From the NCBI GenBank assembly GCA_022841905.1, contig JALHQO010000006.1:152859-216858 (forward strand): DNA of 64,000 bases. The letters are read 5' to 3'. This stretch comes from Hyphomonadaceae bacterium (GTDB taxonomy: Bacteria; Pseudomonadota; Alphaproteobacteria; Caulobacterales; Aquidulcibacteraceae). Both the position numbers and the translations under genes were made by a program. The notes below the pieces were generated by a model that worked only from the letters and a program-made list of their open reading frames with translations, was not told the origin of the DNA and searched no databases. Shown here in pieces: positions 58,835-64,000 of the stretch (the stretch's first letter is position 1; each line of letters starts with the position of its first letter).

Positions 58835-61121
58835 GCCCGTCGCCTTCGGCCGCGCGACGGTGTCGGACTGCGATCGTGAGCAGATTCACATTCCAGGCTC
58901 GGTGCAGCCGCATGGCTGCCTGCTCGCCATGGCGCCGGGCGATCTGCAAGTGCTGCACGCTGGCGGCGACACGCTGGCCTTGCTTGGCGCAACTCCGGAA
59001 GCGCTGTTGGGCCAGCCGTTCAGCACGCGTGCCGGCCCGGCGATGACGGCTGCAATCCACGCCGCTGCCGCCGATGGGCCTCAAGTGCGTCGCTTGATCA
59101 CGTTCGACGCAGGCCAGGGCCGCGTGCTCGACGGCGCCATTCACGCCAGCGACGGTTTGCTGATCCTGGAGCTTGAGCCTCCGGCTCTCTTCGTCGAAGA
59201 GCCGACCGATCTGCTCGGCCTCGTGCAGTCACTGGTGCAACGCATTCAGAATGCTGAGTCCACGCAGCTTCTTTGCCAAGCTGTCACGGAAGGCGTGCGC
59301 ACCGTCTGCGGCTTCGATCGCGTCATGGTCTATCGCTTCATGCAAGACGGCAGCGGCGCCGTCACGGCGGAGACGCACGCTGACGGCATGGAGCCGTATC
59401 TCGGCTTACGCTATCCGGCCTCCGATATTCCGGCGCAAGCGCGCGAGCTTTATGTGCGCAACCGCATCCGCCTGATCGCTGACGCCTGCTATACGCCAGC
59501 GCCGCTCGTGAGCGCCGCGCCAGGCAAGCCGCTCGATCTCAGCTTGAGCGTCTTGCGCAGCGTCTCGCCGATCCACCTCGAATATCTAGCTAACATGGGC
59601 GTCGCAGCGTCCATGTCGCTCTCAATTGTGATCGAAGGCAAACTGTGGGGGCTGATTGCGTGCCACCATCGCACGCCGCGCTTTGTGTCGCCGAAGATGC
59701 GGACGGCGCTGGAGCTATTCAGCCAGATCATCTCATTTCAATTGGAAACCAAGTCTGCAGCCGAGGATTACGCCGTGCGCCTGCGTAGCAAGGTCATTCA
59801 AGAGCATCTGGTGAAGGAGCTGACGCACGAGCGCGATCTCGTCGGCGGCCTCGAACGCACCAAACAGAATTTGCTCGAATACATTCCGGCCTCCGGCCTG
59901 GCGCTTTGGATCGACGGCGCCTTCAGCGCTGTCGGCGCAACGCCGCCCGAGGAAGAGGTGAGAGCGCTCGTCGCCTGGCTGAACGCTTCGGTGACGGATG
60001 GCGTGTTCTGCACGGAAAAACTCGCCGCTCATTATCCGCGCGCCGAGAAGTTCGCGGCCGTCGCGAGCGGCATTTTGGCACTCTCCGTGTCGCGCTCGCC
60101 GCGGGACTATTTGATCTGGTTCAGGCCGGAACTGGTGCAAGTCGTGCGCTGGGCGGGCGATCCGAACAAAGCGGTGACCGCCAAGGAAGGCGAACGCCTG
60201 TCGCCGCGCGCCAGCTTCGCTGATTGGCAAGAGCTTGTGCGCCTCCAGTCCGAGCCGTGGAGCAGCGTCGACATCAAGACCAGTCAGTCGCTGCGCGTAT
60301 CCTTGCTCGAAATTGTGCTCGAACACGTCGATCAACTGGCGCGTGAGCGCGAGCGCGCGCGCGTCCAACAAGAGGCGTTGTTAGCCGAACTGGATCTGCG
60401 CATCCTTCAATGGGAGCAGACGGCCGCCCAGCTCAAAGTGGAAGGCGATCGGCGCGCCGTGCTGGAAACTGAACTCTCGCAAGTGCTGCGCCGTACCGTG
60501 GTTGAGCAAGAATCCGAACGCCAGCGCATCGCGCGCGAATTGCACGACAGTCTCGGCCAGTATCTCACCATCATGCAGCTTGATCTCGATGGCATTGGCC
60601 GCGATGCGTCCGCGAGTGCTTCGGTCAAGGAGCGTGTCGGCCGGTTGAAGGAATTGACTGCCGACGTCGGCCAAGAAGTCGGCCATCTCGCTTGGGAAAT
60701 CCGCCCGACAGCTTTGGATGATCTCGGCCTTCAAACCGCCATCCAGCAATTCATGGAAGAGTGGGCCGAGCGCTCACCGCTTTTGTTCGACCTCCACCTC
60801 GCCTTGCGCGACCGGCGGCTCAGTCCGGCGATTGAGACGGCGCTCTACCGTGTGTTGCAGGAAGCGATCCTCAACGTTGTCAAACATGCCGGCGCGACCC
60901 GCGTCGGCGTCATTCTGGACGCCACCGACACGGAAGCGCGCCTGATTGTCGAAGACGACGGCAAAGGCTTCGTTTGGAGCGAAACCGAGCGCGCTTCGGC
61001 GCCATCGATGCGATTGGGCCTGCTCGGCATGAGGGAGCGCCTTGCGCTGCTAGGCGGAACTCTGGAGATTGAAACTTCGCCCGGAGCAGGAACGACGATC
61101 CTGATCCATGTGCCTCTTTGA
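58824..61121 (+). CDS. bphP: Bacteriophytochrome histidine kinase (HisKA_3 output)
   Basis: A 765-residue red/far-red photoreceptor. The PAS domain has the biliverdin-binding Cys16 (TVSDCDREQIHIPGSVQPHG). The GAF domain has FDRVMVYRFMQDGSGAV and the diagnostic PASDIPAQAR, and PHY follows (SPRDYLIWFRPELVQVVRWA, the tongue region). Output is a NarL-type kinase: SERQRIARELHDSLGQYLTI with phospho-His, and an HATPase (EDDGKGFVWSET, GLLGMRERLALLGGTL). ATG 58824 follows the overlap with bphO; GTG 58803 is an alternative. Operon: bphO, bphP, then the response regulator. Confidence 0.96.
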   Translation: MSVEPVAFGRATVSDCDREQIHIPGSVQPHGCLLAMAPGDLQVLHAGGDTLALLGATPEALLGQPFSTRAGPAMTAAIHAAAADGPQVRRLITFDAGQGRVLDGAIHASDGLLILELEPPALFVEEPTDLLGLVQSLVQRIQNAESTQLLCQAVTEGVRTVCGFDRVMVYRFMQDGSGAVTAETHADGMEPYLGLRYPASDIPAQARELYVRNRIRLIADACYTPAPLVSAAPGKPLDLSLSVLRSVSPIHLEYLANMGVAASMSLSIVIEGKLWGLIACHHRTPRFVSPKMRTALELFSQIISFQLETKSAAEDYAVRLRSKVIQEHLVKELTHERDLVGGLERTKQNLLEYIPASGLALWIDGAFSAVGATPPEEEVRALVAWLNASVTDGVFCTEKLAAHYPRAEKFAAVASGILALSVSRSPRDYLIWFRPELVQVVRWAGDPNKAVTAKEGERLSPRASFADWQELVRLQSEPWSSVDIKTSQSLRVSLLEIVLEHVDQLARERERARVQQEALLAELDLRILQWEQTAAQLKVEGDRRAVLETELSQVLRRTVVEQESERQRIARELHDSLGQYLTIMQLDLDGIGRDASASASVKERVGRLKELTADVGQEVGHLAWEIRPTALDDLGLQTAIQQFMEEWAERSPLLFDLHLALRDRRLSPAIETALYRVLQEAILNVVKHAGATRVGVILDATDTEARLIVEDDGKGFVWSETERASAPSMRLGLLGMRERLALLGGTLEIETSPGAGTTILIHVPL

Positions 61122-61805
61122 GTGGACGCGGTTGTGACGACCACCTTGCTGACCAAGCCGCGCGTCGTGCGCATTCTGCTGATCGACGATCATCCCATCG
61201 TGCTGGCCGGCGTGAAGGCGTTGGTGATGACCGATCCAAACGTTGAAGTAGTGGGCGAGGCGTTCGATGGGCGAAGCGGCCTGCGGCTAGCGGCGGAATT
61301 TGCGCCCGACATCGTCGTTCTCGATATTTCGCTACCTGATCTAAACGGCGTCAAAGTCGCCGAGCGGCTGCGCGCCGAGTGCCCGAACTGCAAGATTTTG
61401 GCGCTCACCGTGCACGAAGATCGCGGCTATCTGCGCCAGCTGCTGGAAGTCGGCATTTCGGGCTATCTGCTGAAGCGGTCGGCGACGACAGAGCTTTCGC
61501 GCGCGATTGCGGCAGTCGCGGCGGGCGGGCTTTATCTCGATCCCGCCGTCGCCGGCATGGCGGTTGAAGTCAGCGCGCCGCGCTTGCCGGAAAGCACGAC
61601 GGGCCGCGCTGAACTCAGCCAGCGCGAAGTCGAAGTGCTGAAACTTGCCGCTTCGGGCCACAGCAACAAGTCCGCCGCCGCCATCCTGGGCATCGGCGTC
61701 AAGAGCGCCGAAACCTACAAAGCGCGCGCCATGGAGAAGCTCGGCTTTCGCACTCGCGTGGAGCTTGTGCGCTTCGCCGTCAGCGAAGGTTGGCTCAAAA
61801 ACTAG
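61122..61805 (+). CDS. NarL/LuxR-type response regulator (phytochrome partner)
   Basis: A 227-residue regulator. Receiver: RILLIDDHPIVLAGVKALVM, phosphoacceptor Asp in PDIVVLDISLPDLNGV, Lys in GYLLKRSAT. Then the LuxR HTH (LSQREVEVLKLAASGHSNKS, AETYKARAMEKLGFRTRVEL). The start GTG at 61122 directly follows the kinase stop, so it is the cognate regulator of the HisKA_3 phytochrome. Target genes are unknown. Confidence 0.94.
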   Translation: MDAVVTTTLLTKPRVVRILLIDDHPIVLAGVKALVMTDPNVEVVGEAFDGRSGLRLAAEFAPDIVVLDISLPDLNGVKVAERLRAECPNCKILALTVHEDRGYLRQLLEVGISGYLLKRSATTELSRAIAAVAAGGLYLDPAVAGMAVEVSAPRLPESTTGRAELSQREVEVLKLAASGHSNKSAAAILGIGVKSAETYKARAMEKLGFRTRVELVRFAVSEGWLKN

Positions 61806-61941
61806 CCGTCAGGAAAACCCTGACATTTGCGGATTTCCCTGTCTTCACAGGCCACTAGATTCCAAGTGAGGGTGTGGGCTCTCCAACCTGGGCGTCCCAA
61901 TGCAGCCGGCGGCCCAGCTGTGCGCGGGCGAGTAAAGCAGA

Positions 61942-62340
61942 ATGCCATTCGACCCGCTCAACGCGGTTGCGATCGACCTCATCATTGTGACGGACGATCA
62001 AGCGCATGCGCGCGACCTGCTCGCAGGCCTCGACTGCAATCATCATCAGTATCTGGTCCGCGAAGTTGGCAAACGAGAGTCCGTGGTGGCTGATCTCGAA
62101 GCCGCAGTGGAATCCGCGCGCGGCATGCGCCCGGTGATCGTTTTCCTCGACGGCGCGTTCTTACGCGGGCAGGTCGAGATGGTCGCCGCGCACATTTTCT
62201 CCTTGAAGCGCGACATGGCGATCGAATGCGTCGCCACCCGCCCGCCAGCCGAACCGCACCGCAGAACGCACTTGGCGATGCTCGGTGTGCACTTGTTCGA
62301 CGGCTTCACCGCCTCGGCCGAGATCGTCCCGCTGCACTGA
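61942..62340 (+). CDS. Receiver-like protein, unknown function
   Basis: A 132-residue protein with receiver-like beta/alpha alternation (IDLIIVTDDQAHARDLLAGL, RPVIVFLDGAFLRGQVEMVA). One Asp is at the usual phosphorylation-strand end, but the conserved Lys and acidic pair are not clear. It follows the phytochrome operon 136 bases later on the same strand; it could be an adaptor or an unrelated gene. Confidence 0.65.
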   Translation: MPFDPLNAVAIDLIIVTDDQAHARDLLAGLDCNHHQYLVREVGKRESVVADLEAAVESARGMRPVIVFLDGAFLRGQVEMVAAHIFSLKRDMAIECVATRPPAEPHRRTHLAMLGVHLFDGFTASAEIVPLH

Positions 62341-62428
62341 GCGAGTTAGCGCGTTTCGACGGTTTTGAGATTGCGTGCCGGAGTTTCCTGTAAAACTCAG
62401 AGTCACCAATTTGCGGCGTTCAGCAAGA

Positions 62429-62504
62429 TGGTGGGCCTGGCAGGACTCGAACCTGCAACCAGACCGTTATGAGCGGCCGGCTCTAACCATTGAGCTACAG
62501 GCCC
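62429..62504 (-). tRNA. tRNA with CAU anticodon, probably tRNA-Ile2 (lysidine type)
   Basis: The minus strand folds into a full cloverleaf including an encoded CCA end (62429-62431). The acceptor begins GGGCCTG and ends CAGGCCCA-CCA, the D arm has AGCTCAATGGTTAGAGC, the T arm has GGTTCGAGTCC, and the anticodon loop is CTCATAA (anticodon CAT). The acceptor resembles tRNA-Ile(GAT) of alphaproteobacteria (GGGCCT...), so I favour Ile2 read by lysidine-34 over elongator Met, but this is not certain. Confidence 0.93.
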
Positions 62505-62542
62505 GTAGCTTTCGCGCATGTGCTGGACGCGGGCTTGCGACG

Positions 62543-64000
62543 TCAAGTCTCGCCGTCGCCGCGCGCGTAGCCGACGATGGCGGCGCGGACGAAATCGTCG
62601 AAGTTTATGGCGTCGAGTTCGGGCGGGTGCGGGGCCCAGGGCGGGCCGTCGAGCATTTGCACGGTGATTTCCGGCCGGCCGCTATTTTTGCGACGACGCG
62701 TCAGGGCGTGCTCGGTTTCCTTCTTCACCCACTCGGACTGCGCAGCTGAGCGTGACCAGCAGACGTGGAAGAGATCGGCGCGGTCGATCTCGCGGCGGAG
62801 GCGCGGGTGCCATTCTTCGCCGGACTTGAGCGAGGCGCGGTCCCAGAAATGTTCGACGCCAGCCGATTGATACGCAGTGGCGATGGCCGCGACGGTTTCG
62901 CGATCCTTGCTGGAATAGGAGAGGAAGACGCGCTTGTGGCGTTTCAGGCGCACGCGGTCGCCGTCGGAGTGCGGTTTCTTGGCCGGGCCGGAGACGTTGC
63001 GGGTGAAAGCAAGGACGCCGATCTGTGCGTCATCGACGAAGACGCGCGCCAGGAAGACGACCTGTTTCACCGCCGCTTCGGCTTCGACTGAATAGCAGAA
63101 ATCGATCGGCTCGCCGGTCCAGGTGCGGCGTTGGATGGCGCCATCGCAAACCGCGCCGCGGACTTCGAGCGAGACGCCGATCTTAGCGCCGATCGCCACT
63201 TCACCGATCGACATGCCTTGCGGCGCAGGATCGCTGCGCGGATCGATTTTCTTCGCCGCCTTGATAACGGCCTGCAAATCCTTGGGCTGATGCACGACGA
63301 TGCGCACCAGCTCCGGCGTTTCGCGGCGCAGTTTTTTCGGTGCGAAGGCGGTGGCGTCGGCAGGGGCGGTAGGTGCAGCAACCGGCGAAGCAGCGCCAGT
63401 AGGCGCTGAGCGTTTGCGCGCGATGTCTGGTGACTCCACCGGCGGCACGGTGGGCGCTGGCGCTTCCGGCGGCTCGGGTGGGGGCGACTGAGCCGGTGGC
63501 GCTGGCGCCTGTGGCGCGAGGTCCGCTGGCGGTTCGACGGATGGCGGCGAAGCAGGAATCGGCGCTTCGGCGGCAAAGTTTTCTTCGCGCTCTTGATCTT
63601 GGTTCACGCCGCCGAGCAAAGCGTCATCCGCTTCGCTCTCGATCGTGATGCGGCGATCGTTTTCAGTCGGCGCATCTTCAGCGGCGACTTCGTTTTCACT
63701 TTCAGACGGCGCGTCTTCGACGGGCGACGGCGCTTCCGGCTCGGGCGGCGTTTCATTGGTTGGCGCGGGCTCGACGAGCGTTTCCCCGCCCGGCGCTTGC
63801 TCCTCTGGCGCCTCTTCGGCAGGGGCGTGCTCTTTCGGCGGCTCGGGTTCTGGCGCGGCTTCGACGGGGGTTTCGCGGATTGGCGGCTCGGGTTCTGGCG
63901 CGGCTTCGACGGGGGTTTCGCGGATTGGCGGCTCTGGCTCGGACTGTGGCGGCAGCGGGTGCGCGTGCGTCGGCGCTTCCGTTTCCGGCTGGCGTTGACG
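62543..64000 (-). CDS. TIR-domain protein with long acidic-Pro-rich N-terminal region (partial, start outside window)
   Basis: The frame is open to base 64000 without a start or stop, so the 5' end is missing; a TTG at 63619 is internal. The first part visible is Pro/Glu-rich with tandem 15-residue repeats (EPEPPIRETPVEAAP twice). Next is a middle region (ELVRIVVHQPKDLQAVIKAA; SIGEVAIGAKIGVSLEVRG). The TIR domain is C-terminal: KRVFLSYSSKDRETVAAIAT, FWDRASLKSGEEWHPRLRRE and SEWVKKETEHAL. The Glu in KSGEEWHP is a candidate NADase residue. This is the second TIR protein in the window. Confidence 0.85.
   Translation of the reverse strand, partial: RQRQPETEAPTHAHPLPPQSEPEPPIRETPVEAAPEPEPPIRETPVEAAPEPEPPKEHAPAEEAPEEQAPGGETLVEPAPTNETPPEPEAPSPVEDAPSESENEVAAEDAPTENDRRITIESEADDALLGGVNQDQEREENFAAEAPIPASPPSVEPPADLAPQAPAPPAQSPPPEPPEAPAPTVPPVESPDIARKRSAPTGAASPVAAPTAPADATAFAPKKLRRETPELVRIVVHQPKDLQAVIKAAKKIDPRSDPAPQGMSIGEVAIGAKIGVSLEVRGAVCDGAIQRRTWTGEPIDFCYSVEAEAAVKQVVFLARVFVDDAQIGVLAFTRNVSGPAKKPHSDGDRVRLKRHKRVFLSYSSKDRETVAAIATAYQSAGVEHFWDRASLKSGEEWHPRLRREIDRADLFHVCWSRSAAQSEWVKKETEHALTRRRKNSGRPEITVQMLDGPPWAPHPPELDAINFDDFVRAAIVGYARGDGET
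63837..63926. repeat. Two perfect 45-bp tandem repeats inside the TIR-protein gene
   Basis: 63837-63881 and 63882-63926 are identical and in frame, encoding EPEPPIRETPVEAAP twice; a partial third unit follows at 63927. Repeat number could vary between strains. Confidence 0.9.

Noticed and set aside
62429..62504. Elongator tRNA-Met as the identity of the CAT tRNA
   Set aside because: Possible, but the GGGCCT acceptor resembles tRNA-Ile; kept as the less likely alternative.
63645..63998. A Ser/Gly-rich 117-residue plus-strand frame
   Set aside because: It mirrors the Pro/Glu-rich repeats of the TIR protein; Ser/Gly codons are the reverse of the Glu/Pro codons.

Overview
The window is high-GC, gene-dense DNA from an alphaproteobacterium. 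The most likely group is Caulobacterales, close to Hyphomonadaceae, but that is an inference from gene content and style and was not tested by a database search. Supporting signs are a long alphaproteobacterial RpoD next to DnaG, a FATGUY-type single-domain receiver, a Tad-pilus TadG-like protein, a bacteriophytochrome operon, PBP1C paired with an alpha-2-macroglobulin, and an ELM1-type protein beside carB-greA. I see no prophage, insertion sequence or CRISPR array. Most of the window reads as ordinary chromosome.

Layout. 1-3.4 kb: end of an alpha-2-macroglobulin gene and pbpC. 3.4-7.5 kb: three genes for near-identical 30-residue peptides (two on minus, one on plus), each with its own terminator, around a saccharopine-dehydrogenase-like gene, a DMT exporter and a folB/pteridine-reductase pair. 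7.5-17.8 kb: radical SAM protein, zinc metallopeptidase, LysR, MscS, carotenoid oxygenase with a DUF2141 protein, GntR regulator, serine hydrolase, trxB and a receiver. 17.9-20.3 kb: compact arsenic operon arsR-arsI-arsC-acr3. 20.3-25.1 kb: carB-greA-ELM1. 25.3-31.4 kb: methyltransferase, glycosyltransferase-like gene, an SPFH/RHH/CPBP operon with a perfect palindrome upstream, and TadG. 31.4-39.2 kb: panD with a TIR-TonB fusion, carbonic anhydrase, lipoprotein, VOC protein, TetR with paired operators, and an outer-membrane protein. 39.4-42 kb: accessory-looking segment with two genes broken by single-base frameshifts, a RelE/ParE-type toxin-antitoxin pair and a dispersed repeat. 42-47.5 kb: rpoD-dnaG and an ArsR/desaturase pair. 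47.5-56.3 kb: small membrane and periplasmic proteins, a D-2-hydroxyacid dehydrogenase, a metallo-beta-lactamase/GAF fusion, carA (27 kb from carB), a peptidase-like protein that has lost its catalytic residues, and fRMsr. 56.4-62.3 kb: a chimeric TonB-receptor/acyl-CoA-ligase gene with a TetR gene, then a heme oxygenase-bacteriophytochrome-response regulator operon. 62.4-64 kb: a CAU-decoding tRNA and a TIR-domain protein that runs off the window.

The observation most likely to be new is the family of three 30-residue peptides. They have a signal-peptide-like N-terminus, an AxA site, and a conserved last ten residues of the form xLxQAAxIVA. Next in interest are the TBDR/acyl-CoA-ligase chimera, the S9-family pseudopeptidase (Ser and His both replaced), the TIR-transmembrane-TonB protein, and the SPFH/RHH/CPBP operon with its palindrome.
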